A stretch of DNA of 64,000 nucleotides, taken from contig NW_017802379.1 in NCBI RefSeq assembly GCF_001625305.1, positions 6,118,198 through 6,182,197 of the forward strand, in the 5' to 3' direction. The notes beneath the pieces were generated by a model that ran no database searches, was not told where the DNA came from, and worked only from the letters and a program-made list of their open reading frames with translations. Of the stretch, positions 31,016 through 44,263 are shown piece after piece. The position numbers and the translations under genes were made by a program. The stretch is from Branchiostoma belcheri (taxonomy: Eukaryota; Chordata; Leptocardii; Amphioxiformes; Branchiostomatidae). The stretch's first letter is position 1. Every line of letters begins with the position of its first letter.

Positions 31016-33992
31016 CAAATGGTATGTGACCATGTTTCTCATTGTGTTTTGTCTCCTGCATACAGCCTGTTTTATGAGAGACGTACCATATTTGAGCAAT
31101 GAAGTTTTCAAGAACAACTTTCAAGACATGACTTGTAATTTAAAATTAAGCGTTTTTTTAAGACGTATGATTTGAGAAAGTACTAAAAATCATACATCAA
31201 TTTACTCTAAAGAAACTGAAGGATGTGGTGTACGTAACGTGTAATGTCCTTGATCAGTCATTTATTGGTGAAAAATGAACAGAAACGTTTTGTTTATTCC
31301 TTTCAAAATGATCCGGCGTGACGAACAAAAGGATAAGAAAACGTGAGGATGTAAACATGTCAGCTTTGGGGCTGCGTGTTCTCGTTGCGTGTACATGTAG
31401 TAAGTTTGTCACGTACGTACACAGACCTTGCTCAATTATTTACGTCATCGTTAGGGTCAGAATTTTGTTTACAAAACACGATGTACATGGGTTGGAAGTT
31501 TTGGTAGAGAGGGACAGTCGATCACCTAGTGACCCAGCTGCGAAGCAGGTCCGACCTTGCAAAGGCCTAGAGCGCTCTTCCTTCCAACATATACGTGAGG
31601 AGATCGTGGTGATACGGTTATCCTGATAAGATAAAGGATAGATGGAATAAACAGTGGATACATGAAATCACAACAGCACAGTTCGAATTACCATGCTAGT
31701 AATGAAAGAGTCGCCGTTTTAGTTTGGTTACTAAAAAAAAAAGGCCGACCAAGAACTTCAAGAAGACTGTTTAGCCAGCTGCCCAAAATTGTAGAACAAA
31801 ATAGTATCGCTGCTTGTTCTGCGCTTTTAAACTATATTGTATGTCTACCAAGTTATGCTGTTTTCTGCTTGTTTCGGGCGCTTTTCTAAAAGACGGGCCT
31901 GTTTAAAGATCTTGAAAGACGTTCAAAAAGAACCAAACGACGCCCCGAAGAAGTCAAATCTGTTTGGAGATTAGCATAACGAGGAATGCGGCCAGTTTGT
32001 TTTGGATTCCCAGTTGTCCTAAGCATGTTTTCTTCGGCCATCTTTTGCCGTCGGTCCTGTTTACCAACAGTCAATATTTAGTGAAGTCTGTGTCAACCCT
32101 TTCCAGGTGACAAGGGTCATACCAAGTGGAGCGGGTTGGAGGGGGTGTCAATCTTCTACCCAGTGCTGAGTATGTACATATACGTGCTCTATGTGGCCAA
32201 GGAGGTTAAAATCAAGTACTAGTAGTATCTGCTCGAATCTTCCAATGAATATAATCCATAGGAGGCACCGGTCGAAAGGTAATAATGTAAACGATCTGCC
32301 ACTATATCTAAAGGATACTTAAACAGCTATCCGCACAACAACAATACATTGTCATTCCGTGGGCTTCACCAAATGTGGACCAATAACTATTCATTCAGCA
32401 CCAAAGGTGGCACAGTAGAGAATGAAGAATCCCTTTGTGCATTGGTTGATTTATGATTGTTTGTCGAGATTTCCTAATTCGTGAGCGGATGGGACGATAT
32501 CCAAGGAAATGACGTCATACGCATTGTGTACTTTCGCTCGATGGTCCGATTACCATAGAGAATACATGTATCTTCTGTGTAACGGACAGCTTCTGTTTAC
32601 AAATGTGCAAAAACCTGTTCATTCCATCCAGGAGCGGCTTTCATCTTTTGAGAGGGATGGTGCGGGATATTATTTGGCAATATGCGAACGCCATTTGCAA
32701 AGGAAAAACAACGTTATAATGCGAGATAATGCGAGTTTCGTGAGAGTATCACGCATGGCAAAACATTCCTAGGAGCTAAGGTGGAACCTAAACAGGATGA
32801 TCAATTCCCACAGGAACGTATTCGCTGCCCATATTAGGACCCAAGGTGCTTTTTGATCATCATACAGACAGGTGCATTTTGTCACTTCTGCTTTGCACAC
32901 ATTTATAAATCGTACGTATTCCGTCGCACCCTTGAATACAAATGGGCCAAAATCTCCTGATCAAGTGGACAGCTAGCAAAACCAGGAAACAAGAAGAATC
33001 ATTATAGAGCGACATCGATTAATGTTTGTTAATTACAAATCTGACGTATTTGGTATTCAGGAAGCCAGGAGGCTAGGACCGGACCACCCCTGGGATCCTG
33101 CTGACGTGGACCAGTCCTGGTTGTTATAGCAACCGCCGGGGAGACCTCTGACGTCATTCTTTTGGCCGCAATGTAACTTGAAGCGGATCTAGTACCCGTC
33201 CGCCAGGCGAAGTAGGTCCAGTAACGGTCCACGGGGTTTTGATTTATGCACTTTCCAACTTTAATATTCAAAGAACAATTATATAGATAACTGTTAAAGA
33301 ACCCAACACATGCCATCATCACGATGTCCATTGATAGTTGCTTCTACACGGTGTAAAGTGTACATGCGGCTGTCATGGTAGTTGATGATATTTGACTTTG
33401 AAAGTTTCGATGAGTGAAAAATAATTAAAAAAATAATGGACACTGGCACAAGTTACTGGATCCAGTGGGATTGAAAAATTATAGTTTCATACTTAAAATT
33501 TTGAAAGCTGTGATTAAAAACAGGATGGATAGTAGTATAATTAAGGAAATAGCCGGCTACAACTTGAAGGAATTTCGATATTTTGAATTTTCCAACATGC
33601 GAAATTGTTCTTCATTTCAATCAGGTTATAGGGAGAAACTCTTCCTACTTGACACATAAATTTTTAAAAAAATTGTAACTTTCAAGACTTGATACACACC
33701 TTTTCCCGCTCGATATTTGATATGCAGGCTGGCACTATTTTCCACTACGCAAAACTCTGGCATAATATACGCAGAAAGCACGTGATCGGTTCTGCATAAA
33801 AGCTCAGCACACACGCCCATTGCACTTCCGTGTCTTTCGTGGTGCTGCCTTTCTTTTCAATTGTACCAAAAGTTTTGAATTTCAACGTCAAAACGCTTAC
33901 GGTGACAGGGCAAGCTCTGCAGCGGCCAGCTTTGTTTAATGTCAGGTCAGGTGAAACACCTGTGATTGATGTACTTTCAACTGCATGAATCG
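31016..33992. other. Intergenic region between GGNBP2 and YWHAE
   Basis: No supported exon. Notable content is a full CRE palindrome at 32510-32517 and a compact group of regulatory-like motifs at 33102-33156 (separate entry). The rest is AT-rich with short frames lacking family resemblance. Confidence 0.6.
33102..33156. promoter_or_regulatory. X-box plus CRE cluster
   Basis: Within 55 bp lie a half-CRE TGACGTGG (33102-33109), a sequence fitting the full RFX X-box consensus GTTGTTATAGCAAC (33120-33133) and a full CRE TGACGTCA (33149-33156). RFX/CREB pairs of this kind occur in vertebrate promoters, including the X-X2 module of MHC class II genes, and X-boxes mark ciliary genes. The surrounding 150 bp are GC-richer than the neighbourhood. 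Whether this is an enhancer of YWHAE or the promoter of an unseen transcript is unknown. Confidence 0.45.
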
Positions 33993-34000
33993 TATATAAA
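33993..34000 (+). promoter_or_regulatory. Candidate TATA box upstream of YWHAE
   Basis: TATATAAA lies 294 bp upstream of the 14-3-3 epsilon ATG. A start about 30 nt downstream would place ATG 34060 inside the transcript. A YY1-like site (GCGGCCATCTT) near 34207 suggests an alternative, later start. Motif-based only. Confidence 0.35.
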
Positions 34001-34293
34001 AACAGAGAAATGCAAGCACGGAATGCTGATGCAAACAGTACTTTTAGATTGTAAATGAAATGGTACAAAATAAGCCTGATATATTGCTGGAAGTGTCTTT
34101 TTTCAAGCCAATATCATATCTGCGGGCACTCAAGACCGCAACACTTACGCGTAGTGATCTCCTCCGTTGGTTCCGCTTAAACCCGGAACTATTTCAGAGT
34201 TGGCGGGCGCGGCCATCTTTGATCAGAAAATTTGTAACGATAAACTTGCAGCTTGAATCGATTCGAATCCAGCCCTTCTTCCATCCATCCACC

Positions 34294-37200
34294 ATGGCTG
34301 ACAGAGAGGACGAGGTCTATAAAGCTAAGCTGGCAGAGCAGGCTGAGCGATACGATGGTAGGTTACCTTCCTTCCTAAAAATTCGCCATCAAAGTCAAGC
34401 TATGCCGAATACTTCCTGTTCTGCCTGATTTGGGCATCTGCAGAGAAAAAGGTGTGGCATCCTATCGAGATATGCAGACATTTCAGCACAGGACGAAGCC
34501 TTTCCCATCCGTCGATTTCATTCTGTAGCATCTCCAAAGATAACTGAGGGTAAAATCAGAGCTAAAGGAAGGCGGAAATCACCGCTAGCGGGCCGCCATC
34601 TTGAGCCCCTCCCAACCTTAGCAACTGAAAAATCGTCCTCATGATGACTCATTCTCCAAACGTTTTCCCGCATTACGTCGGTGGCTCCGTTTAGAAACAT
34701 CACCAGACCGTTATTTTAGCCCCTAGCGTATTTATTCTCTTATAAAATGCCGCTATGGATGTAGTATTTGCTTCTTTGCCTTGCTTGATGACCGTCAGGA
34801 TAGTTGTTAGCTACCTGCATCCGATCTGGATTCGATCCAAGTTCATCCGTAGGCGAGAGCAGATCGGACTCATCATCGGGTGTATCCCGACAGGGGCAGC
34901 AGGGCGACACCCCGTCCGTCACCGCCGTTTTACATGCTCCTATAAATCATATATTAAAACTGTCCATAAATCTCATCACAAATCAACGCAAACCAACGCG
35001 TAAACAGTGCAGATTTTGACAGATACGGTTCCAAGGGGTAAAATTGAAATTTTCGCCCGTCCCACCAAAGTAGGCAAAACATGGAAGGGAAAAAGCTGCC
35101 AGGTTTTGATCGATAGTTGCACACACACCATTCCCAATTCAACTCCGATTAATAAAGCTTCCAAATCAGTTAGCATTTCTGCATTTCCGGTGCCAACAGT
35201 AGGCTGTTTGCTTCAAGCAAAACATCGGATGACATTTATGCATAAACCCGTCTTAATTTAGGGTGAATATCTCTTAATTAGCATAGCCAGTTAACATTGG
35301 CAGATAGCAAAAACTCTTATTATTATTTCAGGAGTTGATTCCAACTTAATTAACAGAAAGCTGAGATGATGAGGGAAATGTGTGAGAAAATTTCCTTTCT
35401 TGTCCCAGTCTTGGTCCCTTATCTGAGGGTCTTGGATATTCCACATTCTGTACAGTCCTTAGTTAGTATCAAGTGCTATGTCTACATACTTGAATGTGCT
35501 TTCTTCCAGACCATATCGTCTAAATAGAGCCATTGTACAGCAAGTTTTTTTTATGTTTTCACCAGTGGTTTTCACGTCTCAGCTAATCTTTTGATTAATT
35601 TTTTAATGAATACTGTAGATCATTAGGAGATATGTGCAGTTGTAAAATGGTATGTTTGCCACAGTATCAGCAATTTCAATTCACTCAATACTTAACGATA
35701 TGTATAAAAATGTCAAGACTGTTGTTATCATAGAATGTAGAAGTGTATCCTTGCTGTATGGAATATCTGAATTTTTGACTTAGATTAGAATAGATGTATG
35801 CTGGCAATATTGTCATAATGTGCCCCCAAGCCTTGCCCAGTTGTAGTAGTAATACATGTTGTTGTAAATGTGAACTTTGGAACGCACTTCTAACTAGTGC
35901 CAAGTACTAGAGGCCAAAGTACACTGTTGACACAAACTGCTGCATTATTTAGGTGTTAACAACTGCTTTGTCCAAGGTACTAAAATTTTCATTAGCATGT
36001 AATCATTAGTTAATTTTGTAAGTCACACTCTAGACAATGGTACGGTTATTATCACTTAATGTGGATGAATAGTAAACTATACCTCCTTTTGGATAAGAAC
36101 CATAGGAATCAAATCCTGTAGGTTACAGAATGTTCATGAGATGATTTGCCTAAAGCCTATAGGCTATACACCGGTGAAAGTACCCACATCACCTCAGGCA
36201 CTTCATGTATCCACTTTCACTATCTTTATTCTTCATTCAACATGTACATGATGTATGTTAATTTGCTTGTTCTAGGATACAATCAAATACTACCTGTGGC
36301 CATTATTGTATAGCACAATATATTTTGATGTTATCATACAATGTAGTCGAGTAGAATTCAGTCCCAATTGCTATATATACCAAACAAATATAATGTAGAG
36401 GGCCAAGACCTGTTTTCAGCAACACTGTATCTTCCTGAACAGTGTTATCCAAAATACAAAGGTCAGAGAAGAAACTGCTGATTTCTAGAGTATAGAATAC
36501 ACATTATGATTTAGAACTGGGCTGTTCCAAACACCTTCTACCCCCCCCCCACTAACATTTTTTTCACACCAATTCCATGTCATCATTTATTGACATGGAA
36601 TTGGTGTGAAAAATACTCAAGCAAGCAATTAATTTCTAAATGTTTGGACGTAGCCAACCATCTTTGAATATCATGACATTTGGCCTTTGAAGGTGTGTGA
36701 CTACCTGGGATGATTGATGGCAGCTTATGGAAGAATCCAGAAGCAGAAAAATCACGAAGAGACAGCACGATATGCAAATTGGGATGCTGCTGCTATACTA
36801 GACATGCTACATGAGTCAAAGTATGATACAGCCAATGTCCAAGATGTGTATCTGTATGCTGGAGACACCATAATTTCTATTGTTACATATTCATCCTTAC
36901 TTCCTGTGGTATTTGTTATTTCCCCTGTATTATCCCATAGCAAATGTATGAGCCCTCTCTACACGAGTTATGTAAAATCTACTTAACAACTAAAATGCTG
37001 TATTCATGGTTGGAAATCTGGAATTGGTCCCAGCGAGCACGAACTCGTGAGATTTTGGAAATTGTTCACAAAAGACTCTTGTTACCTTAAGATTTGAAAA
37101 TAATTCATTTCAAGTATAGCTATGAATATGCCTACATGTGCATCATACTATAGGTAGATTCTGTCCACAACAGTTATATGCAGTAGAGACAATCACCATG

Positions 37201-40200
37201 AACATGTGACTTACTTTGCTGTTTGTTTGTGTCTTGTTAGCTTAGTTCCTTTTCAAGAACATGTGTTACGTTTCCCAAATGTTGCTTAAGTGCCTTTTTA
37301 ATATGCATTCGAGTCAGACAAATCAGGAAGATATGGATAAAACCTGGAACATACAGATCTACTTATGTATACTATTATCCCAGTCATATTATGTATGCAA
37401 AAAATAGGGGACACCGAAGAGCATCATGTAAAAAACAAATATTACTGATTTCCGCAGAATTTTTATCAGCTTCCATTTAGCTTTCCTCATCGGCTGCTTG
37501 AATCAAAATCAGGTATATACAGATCCAGGTAATTTTAAAATTTACGGATGAAAATGCATGTGTTTGAACAAATACAGCTATTAGCCAAATTGAGTTTGAG
37601 CCAGCAATCTTCTCTTGGAGGAGTTAAATCGTGTGCAGAGGCCTTGAAAGTAATGGGCTATATTGCAGTCTTTAGTGTCCAGCCTGGCTTGCTATGATCA
37701 AAGTAAACTGACGGCGTGATAGTCATAGTGTAAGTGATGGTGTTAGGCATCGAGTCGTGACTAGCATCATTACCGTATTAGGACAAAGAAGAAACTAAAA
37801 AGCCAACATTTGTTTTTAGGGAATGCATCCCTCCCCATCTTTTCCAAATGTGTTATCCCAAATGCATACAGAAGAGAAAATGTGGTCTTCCAGAGGGTGG
37901 AAAATATAACAGCCGTACATGATGGTCAGGGATGAGTGTAGGCTGTTCCAAACATATTGCGTATCCCCCATTAAGGTGTGGTCCATAAAATGTTTCTCCA
38001 GCTGTCCTCATACCAAATATTAGGATGAAAAGTATGTAAATTATCATCTCATCTGCATTATAAAGAGATAAGTACTGTCATTACTTGATGTGGAAAACTA
38101 TGTCACTTAATAGTTACCTTCACCAAGGAGGTTATGTTTTTTTTATAGTTCAGTATCATTGTGTTATGGTGTTTTTAATTTTTTGTCTGATGAGATATGC
38201 ACAGTTGCACAACTGAATCACTTTCCTTTCGGAATGCTCTGTTGTTACATGGGGCATGAACCAACCTTACTAGTTACTGTCTCAATTGTGTATACACACC
38301 GGTGAAGTGGACTGGAAAAAGGTAGATCATACAATTCACTAAGGATAACAATTATGTATCCTAGATACGAACATACACTACACAACTGGCCAGTATTGTT
38401 TGCTGAAGTATGGCTTTGTGTCAGTAGGATCAACAAGGATCAAGATGCTCTATTTTGTCCAACCTGCAGACTATTTTGTCCAACCTACAGGCTGTTACAA
38501 TTTTGCCAGCAGTCTAGTTACATTGTCTGCAATGACAAGATAGTACTATACATATTGTAGGGACAATTTTACCTCTGTGTTAAGCCTTTAATCAGAGCAC
38601 TGGTGCAAGTAAAACTGCTTCACAGAGTGATATCTTGTACAATAGACATGGTGGATAACAATTTGCTAGGAATACAAATACTGTGCCGTTCTGTTTGCTT
38701 GTCACAAACATCTTGCTCACGCCTCAGCCCAGAGTCCCTAGCCCTGTGTGCAATCCAAACAATGAAGATTTTGAAATAAAGACTAAACTTTAAGTTTAAC
38801 CTTAACACAGGAATGTATTGGGACTTGCCCAAATTTTTGGCTGAATCCATCAACCTTGTTCATGGAATGGACCCGTCTACTCTTGAAACGTGACGTCATA
38901 GACACGTGACCGTAGTAGCGGGTTATACGTGCCAGATAACTTGTGTCGCCCCCCGTCTCTGTTCAGCGTAGGTCTGTGAGCTTTAATGTAGACCACCTCC
39001 TACACCCCTCTTGCAAAGAAGTCCGGTTCAGAATTGAGGATTTCCACAGAGTCCCGGAGATTCAATAATCAATATGAATATGTTGAGAGACCTCTAAATG
39101 AAGGTTTTGTGAAAAATATCCATCTAACATCCTTACCTCCCCTCCCTGTACAGAAATGGTTGAGGCCATGAAGGCGGTTGCGGAGCGGAACACGGAGCTG
39201 AGTGTGGAGGAGAGGAACCTGCTGTCGGTGGCGTACAAGAACGTGATCGGAGCCCGGCGCGCCTCCTGGAGGATCATCAGCAGCATCGAGCAGAAGGAGA
39301 AGGACAAGAACAACGTGGAGAGGGTGGAAAAAATCACGGAGTACAGGTTGGCGGTAAGGCCTAGCTGCAAGCACCACCTTGTCTTACACCACACCAGCCG
39401 AATCAGTTGTTTCTTGGATGGGCTCTTGAACAAAATCCTGCTTCTGATTCATGAAGAAATAACTGTACAACTCTTCCTTTGCTTTTGTTTCACTTGGCTC
39501 TGGTTTACAATTTTGTTTCCTTTTTTGAGTTTGTAGTAAACTATATCAACAACTTGCAAAGGTCACAGCTACAGATAAACTATCATAAACCACATATTGC
39601 AGGATAGAGAAGAGAAAATCCAAGAAGCAACCGATTAAATTGGTGTGGCCATCTCTTATTCTGTGTGCATGTTCAGACTTCACATGTCGAAAAGTAAAAT
39701 TGAGAGATTTACTGGATTGTGGTATGGCGTCTTCTTTTTTATTTCTTGTTGTTGACAGAATATAAAGAAACTTTTTTTAACGTTCAGGTGGAGCAGGAGC
39801 TGAAGTGCATTTGTGATGACATCCTCGACGTCATCGACAAAAACCTTATCCCTTCAGCCACGGCAGGCGAGTCCAGGGTCTTCTACTACAAGATGTAAGT
39901 CTTCTAATAGCTTTGCACTGGTCCACACCATTATCTTATTACTTACTGTCTGCATATTCTTATATCACTTCACTATCTAGCTAAGCACATCAGAAAAACA
40001 TACTACACCTGTGTGAAAACATTTTTCTTAGGATGTTAAGTCAATGTTGCATCATGTCACAATAGCAGTTGCATCAGAATTTTGCCCGTTACAGATAATG
40101 TATTTTCTAACACAACCTTTGAAAACTATAGAGTGGATGTCCTCCTTGATCATGCAAATACCACATTAAAAAGAGACAGTCTGCTGGTTTGCTATTTAGC

Positions 40201-42870
40201 TTCATTTTTTGAAACCTATATCAAGAGACCAGTTTACAATAGATGAAGAAAAAAGTAAATTTTGTGTTCTGTCGCGCCTACAGGAAGGGCGACTACCACC
40301 GGTACCTGGCAGAGTTCACCAAAAGTAACGACAGGGCAGCGGCCGCCGAGAACAGCCTGCTGGCCTACAAGGCCGCCAACGACATCGCCATGATGGAACT
40401 GGCGCCCACACACCCCATCCGCCTCGGTCTCGCCCTCAACTTCTCCGTCTTCTACTACGAGATCCTGAACTCACCCGACCGCGCATGCCGTCTCGCTAAA
40501 GTAAGCTGGTAGATAAGTACAGCATTGAACAGGATGTAGTAGAGGGGATTCATTCCTTAAGCTAACCGACATCTTGCACACGCAGTTGTCCCTCAGTAAG
40601 ACACCTAGAGCCACATAGTTCCCGTTAAGAGCTTTTATTCAGCCTGTCACACAGCATTGAACAGGAGCAACTATCAGAGGTATCATGCATTTAAAAGAAA
40701 AAGGCCTAGTTCCTCAAATCAGACCAGGATCTTGTACTGATGGTACCCTTTCCTGTAAAAAAACGGTTAGAATTCAGCAACGAAAATTGCCTTGTTGCTC
40801 ATTTGGCCATAGAGATATATGTTATCATACTTGAGCAGTTTCAGCCTCTTACAGTAACCGGAAGTAGGTCAGGGAGTCTTTATTGAACCACCCTCGTAGA
40901 ACATTTCAACATTGTAACCAATGCAAGTTTAACACACTTCTGAGACACTTCTGTTGGACAGGCGGTATTCACAGTTTAGCGTGAGAAAACAACTTGCCTG
41001 CAACCCGTCTGGCTACCAACCAAAACCAAATATGTAAATAAAGGTGGCCAATGTATGTCTGTCTTGTCACACTCACAGGCAAAGAAACAGTAACAGTTTA
41101 GTCTCGCGCATGGTGGAATTTCCTGGATGAAGTGTCCATAGCAATAAGAAATAAATTGGCTTCTGCCAAGGTATCACTGTTTAGGATGGGATGTAGGATT
41201 TATTTGCTTGGTGGCTGCAGTTGGGAAGAAAGCTGCTAGGGGCATGACCCTATCTTGTCCAAAATTTCTTCATTTCTTCCTTAGGCTAAGGCATATCACT
41301 CAACAAACTTCTCCAGACTTTGGTGCTTCCTATGTGATTTCCAGCTACAGTAAATTCATTCCTGTGACATCCTCTTGAATACCAGTTAGGCCGACAAGAC
41401 ATGTATATGTCTGACCATCCCCACACCCCCAGTGACACACACCAAGTAGAGACAGTCTTACTGCCATGTAAGGGGAGGCTTAACTTGTCACACCAGACAT
41501 GGCATGCTTGGCTGACAGCTGTTTGAAATGTTACTGGTAATGCCTGGAGCAGGGTGCAGCGCTTTATCTTTCAGCAGGCATAAAGAGCCAAACAGGAGAT
41601 AAGAATGTCAACAGTCCACTTGGAAATGTCTCATGCTGAAAGAAGATACCCGAAAGGGAGTGGTAGTTAAACATGTACAAGTTGTACCGCATTGTCATTG
41701 CAAAGAAGCAAACACAAATCAACAGTGAAATGACAAGAAGAGATTAAAATCACTAGCATTCTTATGTCCTCCAGAACTGGTCCCTTGCTCTTTTACATTT
41801 ATAGTATCTGTTCCTTTGTGCAAGTGCCGAGGCAGTTAAGATCAGCCCTATGTGGCATCACTTGTTGTAATGGTCAGATCAGTTAGCCCAGAACCAAAAT
41901 GTCCCGGGTTCAAGCCCCTGACATGCTCAATGTTGTGCCCTTAGGAAAGGCACTTTGCAGGACGTTCCTAATTGTATGGTGGGTTGATACTCACCAGGCC
42001 TTTCAGCCAATCGTTGATACTGTGTCCAAACACTGATGATACAGAGAGGGATTTGGGTTGCCAATGTGCCAAGATCTGCAAATCTGCCACCAAGAACTGT
42101 AAACGAAAGATCAGCCCTATTCCTTAGCCTGTACTCGAGGAGAGCTCATGGTTGTTGTTGTTTGTTTATTTGTTTGCAGGCTGCATTTGATGATGCCATT
42201 GCAGAGCTGGACACACTGAGTGAAGAGAGCTACAAGGACTCCACACTCATCATGCAGTTGTTACGAGACAACCTGACCCTCTGGACATCAGACATGACGA
42301 CGGACGGTAAGGACGATGGTAACACAAACTCGCTTGTTTCGGGCTCCAAGGACCCACCTGCATGTGTGCATGTTTGAGATTGTAAAAAGAACCATAAACA
42401 ACTTACGAATTTAACATTAGTCTGATACATAACAAATGTACATGACACCTGTAGGCTTGACTTTTGTTAAACGTAACTACATATGAAGTTGAAATATTTT
42501 GGAACTAAATCGTACTAAATGTCACGATGCCATTAGAAAATTTGAATGTGCATTTAACATGTTAAAACATAGGCTAACAAAGTGAATTAGTTTCTCTAAT
42601 TACTGTAGGGTTTGATTAATTGAAATATAATCAGTATGAACGCTAACTTGACTGATATATTGCCAAAGAAGTTCAATTGTTCAGTAGTGGTTAACATAAT
42701 TTCATTCTTTTTTCATGTGAATTTCAATTGCTTTCCTGTTTTCCTATTTTTGCGGTGGTCCCCCTCCTGTTTTTGCGCGACTGACGTGCTGTTTCTGTCC
42801 TGTTTTTGCAGGTGAGGGAGGAGACAAAGAGCAGGTGCAGGACGTAGAGCAGGGAGAGGACGCCCAATGA
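34294..42870 (+). CDS. YWHAE: 14-3-3 protein epsilon, complete (6 exons, 257 aa)
   Basis: This cytoplasmic dimeric adaptor binds phospho-Ser/Thr motifs in many signalling, cell-cycle and apoptosis proteins. Exons 34294-34357, 39154-39353, 39788-39894, 40284-40500, 42180-42306 and 42812-42870 sum to exactly 258 codons. The epsilon type is shown by the N-terminus ([20 protein letters not shown]) and by [34 protein letters not shown] and the C-terminal [34 protein letters not shown] and [18 protein letters not shown] are also present. The phosphopeptide-binding Lys, Arg, Arg and Tyr (K in [10 protein letters not shown] in WRIIS, RY in YHRYLAEF) are intact. The acidic tail ends QGEDAQ. Intron 1 is long (4.8 kb). 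The start ACCATGG is optimal, but an in-frame ATG at 34060 lies upstream with no intervening stop. Confidence 0.97.
34358..39153. other. YWHAE intron 1
   Basis: A 4.8-kb intron without supported exons. It has a YY1-type GCCGCCATCTTGA near 34592, a 10-base C run at 36541-36550, a perfect hairpin at 36560-36613 and a full CRE at 38891-38898. The first few hundred bases are GC-richer and may hold downstream promoter elements. Confidence 0.6.
36560..36613. repeat. Perfect 23-bp inverted repeat with 8-nt loop
   Basis: The arms 36560-36582 and 36591-36613 are exact reverse complements (TTTTTCACACCAATTCC... on the left) around TCATTTAT. Pairing stops sharply at both outer ends. The stem is shorter than a typical animal microRNA precursor and has no bulges. 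A residual foldback element or a recent local inversion-duplication is more likely. Confidence 0.85.
41866..42080 (+). repeat. SINE copy with long tail in the fourth YWHAE intron
   Basis: A decayed tRNA head with B-box-like CGGGTTCAAGCCCC is followed by the core GTGCCCTTAGGAAAGGCACT. The long tail (GTGTCCAAACACTGATGATA ... GCCAATGTGCCAAGATCTGC) is shared with 9730-9895. It ends about 100 bp before the exon at 42180. Confidence 0.75.
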
Positions 42871-44263
42871 GCACACTTTGCCGCGTCACTCTGCCCCCTT
42901 TAATTTGTGTTTAGATCTCCCGACAAGTTTAGCACACACTTTCTTACTCAGGCACCAAGCCTTGTACGAGCCAGAGGCAGAAAATAGGAGAGAGGGGTGT
43001 CAATCAAAATGACAACCTTGTGGCACGTGTTGGTCACGGATGAGACACCAGTGTCACTTTAGAGAACCTAGACTCATAGTTTCCCCCCAAAATTCAATTA
43101 GAAGACTGATTGAAAGGAAGAAAGAAATAATTGAGAATTTCACGTAATGTTAGGATCGTCTGCCGTGAGTCTATTTCTCCACAGACAGAGATTTCTGTCC
43201 TTCTCAAAGCTAGGGAAGTATCATGTCAGTTTTCTTCTCGCCATGATATATATTGTTGTTTTCGTTTAGTGCACTTATTCCCTGTACTGACCGATTTTTT
43301 TGTCATCTGGATTATGTCGTGGGGAAAATTGTTTTTTGAATGTGTCCAAAACCCTTCTTGATTCTGTAGTGAGTTAGCATGACATATTTAGCTTCGAGAT
43401 CAGAGGGTTTCTCTGAATACCACGGCCCGATGCGGCCGTTAGGAAATGAGGTTTTGTGTTTGCCTACTATCCTTCAATTTAAATTATGATACCATGAGTT
43501 TGCTTCCAATGTTGCCATGTAGTAGTACTAAGCCCATGTGTAACCAGACGACACATAACGCGCCGTGTTTCAGTTCTGCAAAGGTACTGGCCAAAATTCC
43601 ACACTCAGTTCTGCCGACAACTCAGAGCAGGTGATCCTTTACTAGTCCTACAAGCTGGGCTGCCTCTCGGCTACGGACCTACTCATCTGAACTAACTACC
43701 AACCATTTAATCCATATCTCTGAACCCTCTATCTTAGAACTGATGTAGTGAGGTAGGCTTGTTATGTGTCTTTAAGTTTAACGTAGTCCAAAAGCCAGTC
43801 TTGTAGTTGTCATGTCTATATTTACGATTGGAGACAATGATTGTTGATTTTGAGTTTCATGAGTTTTTCCCTTCCATGTAGTCAGTAAGTCACTTGTATA
43901 TGAGTGCCATCAGGAACACTGTATTGCTGCAGAACATACAAAGGAAGAAAAAAAATGTAGTACCTTGTGGGGTTGAATATTGTGAATTGGCTGCCGTTAA
44001 CGCAGCTCTAGAAATCTACCAAACATTAACTGTGTCCGTTCTAGACCAGTCAGTGACAACCAAAATTCGCCTGGATATAAAAAATGGTACTTTCATCGCT
44101 TTGTTTTTCCTCGTCGTCCAGTCCCGCTACGCATAGACATATCATGGGCATTACATCATTACATTCCGAAAGTTCCTTGTTGTGTAGTAGCAACTGGTTG
44201 TTGGGTGGTTCTCCTTCTCTGTGGCGCTGTTTTCAAAGGTTTGGCATGGCTCTTATATGAGAC

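Noticed and set aside
33029-33331. 100-codon minus-strand frame around the X-box cluster
   Set aside because: No domain resemblance, and the frame covers a GC-richer motif cluster where long frames arise easily.
36541-36550. Poly-C run
   Set aside because: Ten bases only. Simple homopolymer without further structure apart from the nearby hairpin.
36560-36613. MicroRNA precursor
   Set aside because: The stem is only 23 bp, fully paired, with sharp ends. A canonical animal precursor has about 33 bp of imperfect pairing.
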